The position numbers were made by a program, and so were the translations under genes. The notes under the pieces were generated by a model. The model was not told where the DNA came from. It searched no databases and was given only the letters and a program-made list of their open reading frames with translations. A stretch of DNA of 54,982 nucleotides from DAITPV01 sp050692555 (GTDB lineage Bacteria; Actinomycetota; UBA4738; CALAEC01), in the NCBI GenBank assembly GCA_050692555.1, contig JBOGVS010000022.1, positions 1 through 54,982 on the forward strand, read 5' to 3'. Shown here one piece after another: positions 16,338-25,819 of the stretch (position 1 is the stretch's first letter; every line of letters starts with the position of its first letter).

Positions 16338-16966
16338 TGAAGAACTACCTGGTGCCGGTGGTCATCGAACAGACCAATCGTGGCGAGCGCTCGTTCGACA
16401 TCTACTCGCGGCTCCTGAAGGACCGCATTGTGTTCCTCGGCACCCCGATCGACGACCAGGTGGCCAACCTGGTGATGGCCCAGCTCATCCACCTGGAGTC
16501 CGAGGAGCCCGACAAGGACATCAACATCTACATCAACTCACCGGGCGGCGACATCACCTCCTTGTTCGCCGTGTACGACACCATGCAGTACATCAAGTCG
16601 GACGTGTCGACGGTGTGCATGGGCCAGGCCGCCTCCGCGGCCGCCGTGCTCCTGGCCGCCGGGACCAAGGGCAAGCGCTTCGCGCTGCCGCACTCCAGGG
16701 TCCTGATCCACCAGCCGCACGGCCAGGCAGGGGGGCAGGCCGTGGACATCGAGATCCAGGCCAAGGAGATCCTCCGGTACCGGGAGCTCCTGGACCACAT
16801 CCTGGCCGAGCACACCGGTCAGGCGCTGGACAAGGTGAAGAAGGACACCGACCGGGACTTCATCATGACCGCGGAGCAGGCCAAGGAGTACGGGATCGTG
16901 GACGACGTGATCACGTCCCGACAGCTTCAGGCCGAACTGGCGGCCGCGGGCGACGGCAAGGCGTAA
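16337..16966 (+). CDS. clpP: ATP-dependent Clp protease proteolytic subunit
   Basis: A 209-residue serine protease. The catalytic triad is visible as Ser100 (Met-Gly-Gln-Ala-Ala-Ser), His125 (Leu-Ile-His-Gln-Pro) and Asp174. Substrate-groove glycines sit in Asn-Ser-Pro-Gly-Gly near 67-71. It forms the barrel served by ClpX, encoded 41 bp downstream. Actinomycetota usually have two tandem clpP genes at this place; only one is present here. Confidence 0.96.
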   Translation: MKNYLVPVVIEQTNRGERSFDIYSRLLKDRIVFLGTPIDDQVANLVMAQLIHLESEEPDKDINIYINSPGGDITSLFAVYDTMQYIKSDVSTVCMGQAASAAAVLLAAGTKGKRFALPHSRVLIHQPHGQAGGQAVDIEIQAKEILRYRELLDHILAEHTGQALDKVKKDTDRDFIMTAEQAKEYGIVDDVITSRQLQAELAAAGDGKA

Positions 16967-17007
16967 GATACCGGGGTCCGACCAGAGGGGAGCCTCACGG
17001 GGGAGCC

Positions 17008-18276
17008 GTGGCGAAACTCGGAGATTCGGATCTTCTCAAGTGCTCGTTCTGCGGGAAGTCGCAGAAACAAGTCAAGAAGCTGATCGCCGGCCCCGGCGTG
17101 TACATCTGCGACGAGTGCATCGACCTGTGCAACGAGATCATCGAGGAGGAGCTCTCCGACACCGCCGAGCTCAAGCTGGAAGACCTCCCCAAGCCGCGTG
17201 AGATCTACGACTTCCTGAACGATTACGTCATCGGCCAGGAGCAGGCCAAGAAGGTCCTCTCGGTCGCGGTGTACAACCACTACAAGCGGATCCAGGTCGG
17301 CCCCCAGGACGACGTGGAGCTCCAGAAATCGAACATCCTGCTGTTGGGGCCCACCGGATGCGGAAAGACCCTACTGGCCCAGACCCTGGCCCGGATGCTG
17401 AACGTCCCGTTCGCCATCGCCGACGCCACCGCGCTGACCGAGGCCGGATACGTGGGCGAGGACGTGGAGAACATCCTCCTGAAGCTGATCCAGGCTGCCG
17501 ACTACGACGTGAAGAGGGCGGAGACCGGGATCATCTACATCGACGAGGTCGACAAGATCGCCCGGAAGTCCGAGAATCCCTCGATCACCCGTGACGTCTC
17601 CGGGGAAGGGGTCCAGCAGGCCCTCCTGAAGATCCTCGAGGGGACCACGGCCAGCGTCCCGCCCCAGGGCGGCCGCAAGCACCCCCACCAGGAGTTCATC
17701 CAGATCGACACCACCAACGTGCTATTCATCTGCGGCGGCTCCTTCTCGGGGCTGGAGAAGATTATCGAGACCCGCATCGGCCGCAAGGGCGTGGGCTTCG
17801 GCGCCGACGTCCGGAAGGTAGAGGAGAAGGACCTCGGCGAGATCCTGGCCAAGGTCCTGCCAGAGGACCTGCTGAAGTACGGGCTGATCCCGGAGTTCGT
17901 GGGACGGCTCCCGGTGATGACCCACGTGCACAACCTCGACCGACAGGCCCTGATCGACATCCTGACCAAGCCGAAGAACGCGCTGGTCAAGCAGTACCAC
18001 AAGTTCTTCGAGTTCGACGGAGTGGAGCTGGAGTTCACCTCCGAGGCCCTGGAAGGCATCGCCGACCAGTCCATGCTGCGGGGCACCGGGGCCCGTGGTC
18101 TTCGAGCCATCATGGAGGAGGTCCTCCTTGGAGTGATGTACGACCTGCCGTCCGAGAAGGACGTCCGGAAGTGCGTGGTGGACAAGGACGTGGTCGTGTC
18201 CGGGGTGAACCCCTCGCTGGTCCGCAAGGCGGAGCCGGTCCGCCCGCCTCGCGTCCGCCGCGAGCGCTCCGCCTGA
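17008..18276 (+). CDS. clpX: Clp protease ATP-binding subunit ClpX
   Basis: A 422-residue AAA+ unfoldase. The N-terminal zinc domain uses Cys12, Cys15, Cys34 and Cys37. Walker A is GPTGCGKT near residue 114, Walker B Ile-Ile-Tyr-Ile-Asp-Glu near 175. The ClpP-binding loop (Ile-Gly-Arg near 255) and sensor-2 region (Gly-Thr-Gly-Ala-Arg-Gly-Leu-Arg) are present. GTG start, chosen because it begins the conserved zinc domain. It delivers unfolded substrates to the ClpP encoded just upstream. Confidence 0.97.
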   Translation: MAKLGDSDLLKCSFCGKSQKQVKKLIAGPGVYICDECIDLCNEIIEEELSDTAELKLEDLPKPREIYDFLNDYVIGQEQAKKVLSVAVYNHYKRIQVGPQDDVELQKSNILLLGPTGCGKTLLAQTLARMLNVPFAIADATALTEAGYVGEDVENILLKLIQAADYDVKRAETGIIYIDEVDKIARKSENPSITRDVSGEGVQQALLKILEGTTASVPPQGGRKHPHQEFIQIDTTNVLFICGGSFSGLEKIIETRIGRKGVGFGADVRKVEEKDLGEILAKVLPEDLLKYGLIPEFVGRLPVMTHVHNLDRQALIDILTKPKNALVKQYHKFFEFDGVELEFTSEALEGIADQSMLRGTGARGLRAIMEEVLLGVMYDLPSEKDVRKCVVDKDVVVSGVNPSLVRKAEPVRPPRVRRERSA

Positions 18277-18286
18277 CCGTCCGTTC

Positions 18287-18865
18287 GTGACCCGGCCCCG
18301 TTCCTCCTCCGCTGAGGTCCACGTGCTCTTCGAGGGGTACACCGGCGAGCACACTGCGTCCACCGTGGCGTTCATCCGGGACGGCGATACCCGGATCGTG
18401 TGGGACCCGGGGATGGTGCCGTCCCAGAGGGTGATCCTCGAGCCGCTCGCTCGCTTGGGGGTGGCCCCGAGGGACGTCACCGACGTGGTGCTCTCCCACC
18501 ACCACCCAGACCACACCATGAACGCGGGACTGTTCCCGATCGCCCGGGTTCACGACCACTGGGCCTGGTACCGCGGCGACCTGTGGGTGGATCGTCCCGC
18601 CGAGGGTTTCGAGGTGTCCCCCTCGGTGACGCTGATCGAGACCCTGGGACACACCCCCCAATGCCTCACGGCGCTGGCAGGGACCGCGGAGGGACAGGTG
18701 GCACTGACCCACCTGTGGTGGTTCGAGGGCGGCCCGCCTGAAGATCCCTACGCCACCGATCTGAAAGCCTTGCACGACAGCCGAGACCGGGTTCTTCGCC
18801 TAGCCGACATCATCGTCCCGGGGCACGGCCCCATGTTCCGGACCGGCTCCGATACGCCCCGCTGA
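18287..18865 (+). CDS. MBL-fold metallohydrolase
   Basis: A 192-residue metallo-beta-lactamase-fold protein. The metal motif HxHxDH is seen as His71, His73, Asp75 and His76. Further ligands are likely His at about 131 (Leu-Gly-His-Thr-Pro) and the final Pro-Gly-His-Gly near 180. The size is like small MBLAC1/glyoxalase II-type hydrolases. Substrate unknown. GTG start 10 nt after clpX, probably the same transcript. Confidence 0.85.
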   Translation: MTRPRSSSAEVHVLFEGYTGEHTASTVAFIRDGDTRIVWDPGMVPSQRVILEPLARLGVAPRDVTDVVLSHHHPDHTMNAGLFPIARVHDHWAWYRGDLWVDRPAEGFEVSPSVTLIETLGHTPQCLTALAGTAEGQVALTHLWWFEGGPPEDPYATDLKALHDSRDRVLRLADIIVPGHGPMFRTGSDTPR

Positions 18866-18883
18866 AACGTAGGCTTACCGTTG

Positions 18884-19381
18884 ATGTCCGTACATCCGCC
18901 GACCCCGACTCCTCGGTGGCCGGCGTTCACCGCGGCCGCCACCGCTCTCGCCACCGACGTCGCATACGTGGTGTTGATCTGGAACGAGGGGCGAGAGGAT
19001 CTGCGGTGGATCGGTGATCCGGAGATCGAAGAAGCCCTGTACCGAACCCTCCCGGCGCCGTTAACGGCGAGGGTCGTGTTCATCGCCTCGGCCATCGCGG
19101 TTCTGGGGCTTGCGGCCCTCGCCGGAGTCGCCATACGCGACTCCCGGCTGGGCGGATTCTTCGCCTGGGCGGCTGCCGCGGGTCTGTTGGGGCTGGGGAT
19201 CCTCGGGGCCATGTCGATCGGCCTCCTCCTGCTGGTCGCGGGGGCATTTGCCCTGGCGTCCGCGGTGGTCGTGAGCGGCCATTCGTCGGTCGGAAGAAGG
19301 TCCGTGGCTGCCGTCTCCGGGTCGCTCGGGGCAGTCACGTCCCTTGCGCTGGGGCTCTGGCTCACCGGAGCCTTCAGGTAG
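18884..19381 (+). CDS. Hypothetical four-helix membrane protein
   Basis: A 165-residue protein with hydrophobic segments at about 15-33, 62-82, 88-125 (possibly two) and 138-160. The first loop is acidic. No family recognised. The ATG follows a TAGGCT box by 8 nt. It ends 26 bp before valS. Confidence 0.65.
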   Translation: MSVHPPTPTPRWPAFTAAATALATDVAYVVLIWNEGREDLRWIGDPEIEEALYRTLPAPLTARVVFIASAIAVLGLAALAGVAIRDSRLGGFFAWAAAAGLLGLGILGAMSIGLLLLVAGAFALASAVVVSGHSSVGRRSVAAVSGSLGAVTSLALGLWLTGAFR

Positions 19382-19407
19382 GACCGGCTACACTCGGTTG
19401 GCTACCG

Positions 19408-22062
19408 ATGGGGACGACCGATCGCGCTATGGCGCCGGCGTACGAGCCCGCCGAGGTCGAGAAGCGCTGGTACTCGGAGTGGTTGGACCGCGGCTACTTC
19501 CACGCCGAGCCCAACCCAGAGAAGAAGCCGTTCTGCATCGTCCTGCCGCCGCCGAACATCACCGGTGCTCTGCACATGGGCCATGCCCTGGAACACACGC
19601 TCCACGACATCGCGGTTCGCCGGAAGCGGATGGAGGGCTTCGAGACCCTGTGGCTGCCGGGAACCGACCACGCCGGGATCGGCACCGAGGTCCTGGTGAA
19701 GCGTCAGCTGGCCGACGAGGGGATCGACTTCCAGGAGCTCGGCCGGGAGGGGTTCGTGGAGCGGGTGTGGCGATGGAAGGAGCGGTACGGCAACAGGATC
19801 GTCGAGCAGATGAAGCGGCTGGGGAACTCGTGCGACTGGGGTCGCCTGCGATTCACTATGGACGAGGGCCTTCAACGCACGGTGCGAGTGGCCTTCGTGC
19901 GCCTGTACGAGGACGGCCTGATCTACCGGGGCGAGCGGATCATCAACTGGTGCCCCACCGATCGCACCGCGCTATCCGACTCCGAGGTCGAGCACGAGGA
20001 GGTGAAAGGAGAGCTCATCACGTTCCGTTACCCGCCGTCCGACGGCACGGGCCATGTCGACGTGGCCACCACCAGGATCGAGACCATGCTGGGGGACACC
20101 GGGATTGCCGTGCACCCGGACGACGAACGGTACCGGGACGTGGTGGGGAAGACGGTCCGGCACCCGTTCACCGGTGCGGAGCTTCCGATCGTGGCGGACC
20201 CGGCGGTCGACCCTGCCTTCGGCACCGGGGCGGTGAAGGTCACCCCCGCCCACGATCCCGCCGACTTCGAGATCGCCGAGCGCACGGGCCTTCCCGCCCT
20301 CAACATCCTGAACGCGGACGGCACCATCTCTGCCTCCGCGGCCGAGGAGTTCCGCGGCCTCGATCGGTACGAGGCCAGGCGGCGGGTCTTCGAGGCCCTG
20401 GATCAGCGAGGGCTGATCGTGAAGGTGGAACGGCCGTACGTCCACCCCGTGGGGCATTGCTACCGGTGTGGCTCGGAGATCGAGCCGTGGCTCTCGGGCA
20501 AGCAATGGTTCGTGGCCGTGGAACGGCTCAAGGAACCGGCTGGGGAAGCAGCGGTGGACGGGCGCCTCCGGTTCTTCCCGGAGCGGTGGCTGGGACCGTA
20601 CACCTCGTGGCTGGAGAACCTCCGTGACTGGAACATCTCCCGGCAGCTGTGGTGGGGCCACCGGATCCCGGTGTGGTATTGCCCGAACGGCCACCAGTTC
20701 GCCTCGCTGGAGGACCCCGCGGCCTGCACCGAGTGCGGTGCCAAGGACATCGAGCAGGACCCCGACGTCCTGGACACCTGGTTCTCGTCCCAGCTTTGGC
20801 CGTTCTCCACCCTGGGTTGGCCGGACCACACGTCGGACCTCGAGTACTTCTACCCGACGTCGCTGTTGATCACCGGGTACGAGATCCTCTACCTGTGGGT
20901 GGCCCGGATGGTCATGTCCGGCCTGTATCTGGCGGGGGACATCCCCTTCCGCCACGTGCTGGTCCACGGACTGGTCCGGGACGAGCGGAACCGGAAGATG
21001 TCGAAGTCGCTGGGCAACATTATCGATCCCCTCGATGTCATCGAGCGGTACGGAGCCGACGCGCTCCGGTTCGCCCTGGCCCGTGTGGCCGGGCCCGACC
21101 AGCAGAACATCCCGATGGGGATGCGAGACGCGGAAGGGGGGCGCCACTTCGCCAACAAGATCTGGAACGCGGGGCGGCTGGTGCTGGGAGCGTTCCAGGG
21201 CGGGGCCCCGGTGCTCCCGCCCGAGGACACCCGCACCCTGGCGGAGCGGTGGCTCCTGTCCCGTCACGAGATGTGCCGGGCGGAGGTCGATCGGGCCATG
21301 GAGGCCTACAGGTTCGATGACTCGGCCCGGACCCTGCACCGGTTCCTGTGGTCCGAGTACTGCGACTGGGGACTGGAGATGGAGAAGCCCCGCCTGTACG
21401 AGGGCGGTCCCGCAGAACGGTCCCAGGCCGCGTCGGTGCTGGCGTGGGTGCTGGAGCGCACCCTTCGGCTCCTCCATCCGTTGATGCCCTTCGTCACCGA
21501 GGAGATCTGGCAGCGATTCGGTCTCGGAGAGTCGATCGTCATCGCCGACTGGCCCGAGGCGCATCCGGAGCAACGTGACCCTGACGCCGAGCGGCGATTC
21601 GTATTCGTGGAAGATCTGGTGAGCGCCGTCCGCAGCTTCCGGAGCGGCCACCGTCTTGCTCCCGGCACGCCGCTCACCGTGAAGGTCCGTCCCTCGGAGA
21701 GGGAGCACGCCGACGTCCTGACGGAGCTCGACGAGGCCATCCGTCGGCTGGGCCGCATCGAGACCCTGGAGGTGGCCGGTGACGGCCTGGACCCGGCCGG
21801 GCACGCCCGGCTGGTGGTCCGGGGTGCGGAGGTTCTGGTGCCCCTGGCCGGGGTGCTGGACCCGGCCGCGGAGTGCGCCCGGATCCGGAGCCGCCTCGAC
21901 GGCCTGGGGGCGGAGGCCGAACGTTCAGCCCGGAAGCTCGACAACCGGGGGTTCGTCGACAAGGCGCCACCCGACATCGTGGAGAAGGAGCGGGGGCGTC
22001 TCTCCGCGCTGGAGAGCGAGCGGGCGGTCCTAGAGTCCCAGCTCACCGAGCTGGGCTGCTAA
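19408..22062 (+). CDS. valS: Valyl-tRNA synthetase
   Basis: An 884-residue class I synthetase that charges tRNA-Val. The HIGH-type motif is His56-Met-Gly-His, preceded by Pro-Pro-Pro-Asn-Ile-Thr-Gly. The editing (CP1) domain spans about 180-360. The KMSKS motif starts at Lys530. The C-terminal 70 residues form the tRNA-binding coiled coil typical of ValS. A TACACT box lies 13 nt before the ATG. No T-box leader fits in the short gap. Confidence 0.97.
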   Translation: MGTTDRAMAPAYEPAEVEKRWYSEWLDRGYFHAEPNPEKKPFCIVLPPPNITGALHMGHALEHTLHDIAVRRKRMEGFETLWLPGTDHAGIGTEVLVKRQLADEGIDFQELGREGFVERVWRWKERYGNRIVEQMKRLGNSCDWGRLRFTMDEGLQRTVRVAFVRLYEDGLIYRGERIINWCPTDRTALSDSEVEHEEVKGELITFRYPPSDGTGHVDVATTRIETMLGDTGIAVHPDDERYRDVVGKTVRHPFTGAELPIVADPAVDPAFGTGAVKVTPAHDPADFEIAERTGLPALNILNADGTISASAAEEFRGLDRYEARRRVFEALDQRGLIVKVERPYVHPVGHCYRCGSEIEPWLSGKQWFVAVERLKEPAGEAAVDGRLRFFPERWLGPYTSWLENLRDWNISRQLWWGHRIPVWYCPNGHQFASLEDPAACTECGAKDIEQDPDVLDTWFSSQLWPFSTLGWPDHTSDLEYFYPTSLLITGYEILYLWVARMVMSGLYLAGDIPFRHVLVHGLVRDERNRKMSKSLGNIIDPLDVIERYGADALRFALARVAGPDQQNIPMGMRDAEGGRHFANKIWNAGRLVLGAFQGGAPVLPPEDTRTLAERWLLSRHEMCRAEVDRAMEAYRFDDSARTLHRFLWSEYCDWGLEMEKPRLYEGGPAERSQAASVLAWVLERTLRLLHPLMPFVTEEIWQRFGLGESIVIADWPEAHPEQRDPDAERRFVFVEDLVSAVRSFRSGHRLAPGTPLTVKVRPSEREHADVLTELDEAIRRLGRIETLEVAGDGLDPAGHARLVVRGAEVLVPLAGVLDPAAECARIRSRLDGLGAEAERSARKLDNRGFVDKAPPDIVEKERGRLSALESERAVLESQLTELGC

Positions 22063-22070
22063 CCCGCCAC

Positions 22071-23351
22071 ATGCGGTTCGAGGAGGCCCTCGAGGAGCTG
22101 GAGTCCCGGGGTCCGGGCCGGATGGTCCCCGACCTCGACCGGATCAGGGCCCTGGCCGAGCTCCTGGACCACCCGGAGCTTCGATACCCGACCATTCACG
22201 TCACCGGGACCAACGGGAAGACCACCACGGTCCGGCTGATGACCAGGATCCTGTGCGCCCACGGCGTCTCGGTGGGCGCGTACACGTCTCCGCATCTGGC
22301 GTCGGTTCGCGAGCGCCTGGCCCTGTGCGACGACCCGATCTCCGAGGAGGAGTTCGGGGAGACCTTCGAGCACCTCGACCCGTTCCTGGGGGAGGTGGAC
22401 CGGCGGGGCGAGCTGGTCACCTACTTCGAGGCGCTGACGGCCATGGCCTATCTGTGGTTCGCCGACAAGCCGGTCGACGCCGGCGTGTTCGAGGTGGGGA
22501 TGGGAGGGGAGTGGGACGCCACGAACCTGATCCGCAGTGAGGTCGCGGTGTTCTGCTCCATCCACCTCGACCACCCTGAGCTGGGATCCACGGTTGAAGA
22601 GGTGGCCGGGGAGAAGGCCGGGATCATCAAGAAGGAGTCGATCGTGGTGATCCAGGATTCCGGCCCCGCGGTCCTGGCGATCGTGGAGGCCCGGGCGAAG
22701 GAGCTCGGAGCTCCGACGCTGATACAAGGCCGGGAGTACCGGATCACGAACGCGGTGCCCGCGGTGGGAGGCCAGGAGATAGCGGTGGCCACCGAGCGAG
22801 GGCGATACGAGGATCTGTTCGTCCCTCTGTTCGGCCGGCACCAGGCGGAGAACACGGCCATGGCCGTGGCCGCCTCGGAGGCGTTCCTGGGCCGGGAGCT
22901 GAGCCCCGACTCACTTCGTCAGGCCCTCGCCGGTGCGACGTCGCCGGGACGGCTGGAGGTGGTGTCCCGGCATCCTTTGGTGGTGCTCGACGGGGCCCAC
23001 AATCCCCACGCCGCCCGGGCCCTGTCGGCCGCGCTGCCGGAGGCGTTCACGTGGCGACGCCTCCATCTGGTGCTCGGGGTCCTGTCGACGAAGGACGTGG
23101 CCGGGATCCTGGCACCGCTGGCGCCGCTCGCGGATACGACCTATGCCTCCGCGAACTCCAACGCGAAGAGCCTGTCCCCAGAACAGATGGCCGCCGCCTG
23201 TCGCCAAGCGGGAATGGCCGCTTCGGCGTACCGGTCGGCGGGCGAGGCTCTCGATGCCGCGGAGGCCGCGGCAGAGGACGACGACCTGATCCTGGTGACG
23301 GGCTCTCTGTACACTGTCGCGGACGCCCGCCCCCGATACGCCAAGGACTGA
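22071..23351 (+). CDS. folC: Folylpolyglutamate synthase / dihydrofolate synthase
   Basis: A 426-residue Mur-ligase-family enzyme that adds glutamate to folates. The P-loop is GTNGKT (residues 46-51), followed by Thr-Ser-Pro-His-Leu, which binds the pterin region. Family residues Glu-Val-Gly-Met-Gly-Gly-Glu-Trp-Asp-Ala-Thr-Asn and Asp-Gly-Ala-His-Asn-Pro are present. Whether it has both activities cannot be told. The valS-folC order (8 bp apart) is widely conserved. Confidence 0.93.
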   Translation: MRFEEALEELESRGPGRMVPDLDRIRALAELLDHPELRYPTIHVTGTNGKTTTVRLMTRILCAHGVSVGAYTSPHLASVRERLALCDDPISEEEFGETFEHLDPFLGEVDRRGELVTYFEALTAMAYLWFADKPVDAGVFEVGMGGEWDATNLIRSEVAVFCSIHLDHPELGSTVEEVAGEKAGIIKKESIVVIQDSGPAVLAIVEARAKELGAPTLIQGREYRITNAVPAVGGQEIAVATERGRYEDLFVPLFGRHQAENTAMAVAASEAFLGRELSPDSLRQALAGATSPGRLEVVSRHPLVVLDGAHNPHAARALSAALPEAFTWRRLHLVLGVLSTKDVAGILAPLAPLADTTYASANSNAKSLSPEQMAAACRQAGMAASAYRSAGEALDAAEAAAEDDDLILVTGSLYTVADARPRYAKD

Positions 23352-23355
23352 ACGC

Positions 23356-23760
23356 ATGGCCGCAGAAGAGACGCTGGTGATCGTGAAACCCGACGCGGTG
23401 CAACGCGGGCTCATCGGCGAGGTCCTGGGCCGCATCGAGCGCAAGGGACTTCGGATCGAGGCCATGCGGCGGACGCGGATCGATCGGGACCTGGCCGAGC
23501 GCCACTACGCCGAGCACCGGGAGAAGCCGTTCTACGACGAGCTGGTCGACTTCATCACCTCGAGCGAGGTCGTGGTGGCCCGGGTGTCGGGCGAACAGGC
23601 GATCTCGGTGGTGCGGACCCTCATGGGCCCCACGGATCCCGCGGCGGCCCCGCCGGGCACGATCCGCGGGGACTTCGGAACGGTGATCACCCACAACTTG
23701 GTCCACGGATCCGACTCGCCCGAGTCGGCCAAGCGGGAGCTGGACCTGTTCTTCGGCTGA
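23356..23760 (+). CDS. ndk: Nucleoside diphosphate kinase
   Basis: A 134-residue enzyme that balances nucleoside triphosphates. Lys11, the phosphohistidine His117 (Asn-Leu-Val-His-Gly-Ser-Asp) and the Gly-Pro-Thr-Asp-Pro loop are in place. Normal length. It starts 4 nt after folC. Confidence 0.97.
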   Translation: MAAEETLVIVKPDAVQRGLIGEVLGRIERKGLRIEAMRRTRIDRDLAERHYAEHREKPFYDELVDFITSSEVVVARVSGEQAISVVRTLMGPTDPAAAPPGTIRGDFGTVITHNLVHGSDSPESAKRELDLFFG

Positions 23761-23774
23761 CCCCCGGCTGTTCC

Positions 23775-23780
23775 TATAAT
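23775..23780 (+). promoter_or_regulatory. Consensus -10 box upstream of the RodZ-like gene
   Basis: A perfect TATAAT between ndk and the RodZ-like gene, giving a leader of about 29 nt. The best -35 candidate (around 23751) is poor. Confidence 0.5.
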
Positions 23781-23815
23781 CGGTCCGGCGGGGGAAGGCC
23801 GCCGGCGGGGTTGGG

Positions 23816-24568
23816 ATGGCCTTGAAGGCGTTCTCGAAGAGAAGCGCGGGGGAGCGCCTCCGGCAGGCCCGCATGGATCGGGGGCTGGACCTCGACCGCG
23901 TGGCCGGGGACACGGGGATCGATCTGCGCATCCTGGAGGCTCTGGAGCGCGATGCCCCGCCGGAGGAGCTCCACGGCCCGGTCTTCGCCCGGGTCCACCT
24001 GCGCGAATACGCCCGCCACCTGGGCCTGAACCCCAAGCCGTTGGTGGCGGCCTACCGGGACGCCCATCCCGAAGCGGAACGCCCGCTGATGGGTCCGCCC
24101 GTTCCCCTCGAGCGCCGCCGAGGCGTGTGGCTCGGCCGCATCCTGCTGGTCCTGTCGGTGGTTGTGCTGGGGACGGTCACCGTGATGAACGCCCGCCGGG
24201 ACTCCGAGCCCCAGACCCCCGCCCGGACACCGGGCCCCGCGCCGGCGAGCCCGTCGGTGGAGGCGTCCCCTTCTCCGACCGAGACCACGGTGTCCGACGA
24301 GATCGAGCTCACCCTCCGGGTGGTCGACGCTCCGTCGTGGATCCGGGTCAGTGAAGACGAGGACGTCCTCCATGAGTCGACGGAGCAACCCGGCTTCAGC
24401 CAGACGTTCCACTCCGACGCCCAGCTCAACCTGAGACTGGGCAACGCCGGGGCGGTCGAGGTGGTCCTGAATGGCGAGGAGCTGGGAACCGCCGGGGGCC
24501 TGGGGGAGGTCTACGAGGGGACGATCACCCTCGACGAAGGAGAGGTCCGAATAGAACCGATCGTGTGA
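23816..24568 (+). CDS. RodZ-like helix-turn-helix membrane protein
   Basis: A 250-residue protein. Residues 10-85 form a HTH_25-type cytoplasmic domain (Gly-Glu-Arg-Leu-Arg-Gln-Ala-Arg near 12-19). One membrane helix lies at about 106-125. A Pro/Ser/Thr-rich spacer follows, then a C-terminal beta domain of the DUF4115 type (about 165-250) outside the membrane. In RodZ the HTH domain binds MreB. mreB lies 4.7 kb away, beyond the fab operon. Confidence 0.85.
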   Translation: MALKAFSKRSAGERLRQARMDRGLDLDRVAGDTGIDLRILEALERDAPPEELHGPVFARVHLREYARHLGLNPKPLVAAYRDAHPEAERPLMGPPVPLERRRGVWLGRILLVLSVVVLGTVTVMNARRDSEPQTPARTPGPAPASPSVEASPSPTETTVSDEIELTLRVVDAPSWIRVSEDEDVLHESTEQPGFSQTFHSDAQLNLRLGNAGAVEVVLNGEELGTAGGLGEVYEGTITLDEGEVRIEPIV

Positions 24569-24573
24569 GGCGT

Positions 24574-24592
24574 GCGGGGTCCCTCACCCCGC
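24574..24592. terminator. Bidirectional hairpin between the RodZ-like gene and fabF
   Basis: GCGGGGT-CCCTC-ACCCCGC is a perfect 7-bp stem with a 5-nt loop between convergent genes; it overlaps the fabF stop. Confidence 0.5.
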
Positions 24593-25819
24593 CCGCCGGA
24601 GGGCCAGCACAGCGTTCTGGCCTCCGAAGCCGAACGCGTTGGACAGCGCCAGTCGCACCTCGGTCTTGCGGGCCTCGTTCGGCACGTAGTCCAGGTCGCA
24701 CTCGGGGTCGGGCGTCTCGTAATTGATCGTCGGCGGGATCACTCCGTCGTGCGCCGCCAGGGCGGCCACTGCCGCCTCGGCCGCCCCCGCCGCGCCGACC
24801 ATGTGACCGGTCATCGACTTCGTGGACGACACCGCGATCCGGTGGGCGTGGTCACCGAGGGCCTTCTTGATCGCGCGTGTCTCCGCCGCATCATTCAGAG
24901 GAGTGGAGGTGCCGTGGGCGTTGATGTAATCGACGGCCTCGGCGTCTTCTCCGGCGTCGGCCAGGGCCATCTGCATGGCGATCACCGCGCCGGCGCCCTG
25001 CGGCTCCGGCTGGGTGATGTGGAAAGCGTCCGCGGACGTTCCGTAGCCCGCGACCTCGGCGTAGATGGTGGCGCCCCGCTCCCGGGCCCGTTGCTCCTCC
25101 TCCAGGATCAAGATTCCGGCCGCCTCCGAGATGACGAAGCCGTCCCGGTCCGCGTCGAACGGCCGGGAGGCCCGCCCGGGATCCGGGTTCCGAGACAGGG
25201 CCTGCATCTGCGCGAACGCCGCCAGCGCCAGGGGCGTGATCCCCGCCTCCGTTCCCCCGGCCACAGCGAGATCCGCCATCCCGTGCTTGATGTACCGGTA
25301 CGCCTCGCCGACCCCGTGGGCCCCGGCCGCACACGCGGTGGTGATGCAGGCGTTTGGGCCGGTGAACCCCAGCTCCATGGCGATGGTTCCCGACGCGGCG
25401 TTGGGCATCATGGCCGGTACCGTGAACGCGGAGATTCGGTCCGGTCCACGCGATGCCAGGATGCGGACCTGGTCTTCCATGTACTTGAGGCCTCCCACGC
25501 CGGTGGACACGACCACCGCGGCCCGCGCCGGGTCGATCTGCGGGTTCCCCGCGTCCTCCCACGCGAGCTTGGCCGCCGCCACCGCCAGGTGCACCACCCG
25601 GTCGGTTCGGCGAACGGCCTTCCGGTCCATCCAGGCCTCTGGCTCGAAGTCCTTCACCTCGCCGGCGATCCGGACGGGGAACTCCGAGGCGTCGAACTGG
25701 GTCACCTCGCCGATCCCGGAACGTCCCGAGGTCAGCGCGTCCCAGAACGCCGGACGCCCCGTCCCCACGGGGGTCACCGGCCCGATGCCGGTGACCACGA
25801 CCCGCCTCTCTTCGGTCAT
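24584..25819 (-). CDS. fabF: Beta-ketoacyl-ACP synthase II
   Basis: A 411-residue condensing enzyme that elongates acyl-ACP with malonyl-ACP. The Cys-His-His triad is Cys163 (Thr-Ala-Cys-Ala-Ala-Gly), His302 (Asn-Ala-His-Gly-Thr) and His339 (Met-Thr-Gly-His), with Lys334. Length is normal for KASII. The ATG overlaps the acpP stop as ATGA; this is the last gene of the fab operon. Confidence 0.95.
   Translation of the reverse strand: MTEERRVVVTGIGPVTPVGTGRPAFWDALTSGRSGIGEVTQFDASEFPVRIAGEVKDFEPEAWMDRKAVRRTDRVVHLAVAAAKLAWEDAGNPQIDPARAAVVVSTGVGGLKYMEDQVRILASRGPDRISAFTVPAMMPNAASGTIAMELGFTGPNACITTACAAGAHGVGEAYRYIKHGMADLAVAGGTEAGITPLALAAFAQMQALSRNPDPGRASRPFDADRDGFVISEAAGILILEEEQRARERGATIYAEVAGYGTSADAFHITQPEPQGAGAVIAMQMALADAGEDAEAVDYINAHGTSTPLNDAAETRAIKKALGDHAHRIAVSSTKSMTGHMVGAAGAAEAAVAALAAHDGVIPPTINYETPDPECDLDYVPNEARKTEVRLALSNAFGFGGQNAVLALRRAG

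Noticed and set aside
19382..19407. T-box riboswitch before valS
   Set aside because: The gap to the preceding gene is only 26 bp and no T-box core sequence is present.
19972..21804. 610-codon open frame antisense to valS
   Set aside because: It lies wholly inside valS. Open antisense frames are expected in high-GC coding DNA, and the translation is a His/Arg/Pro-rich shadow with no recognisable domain.
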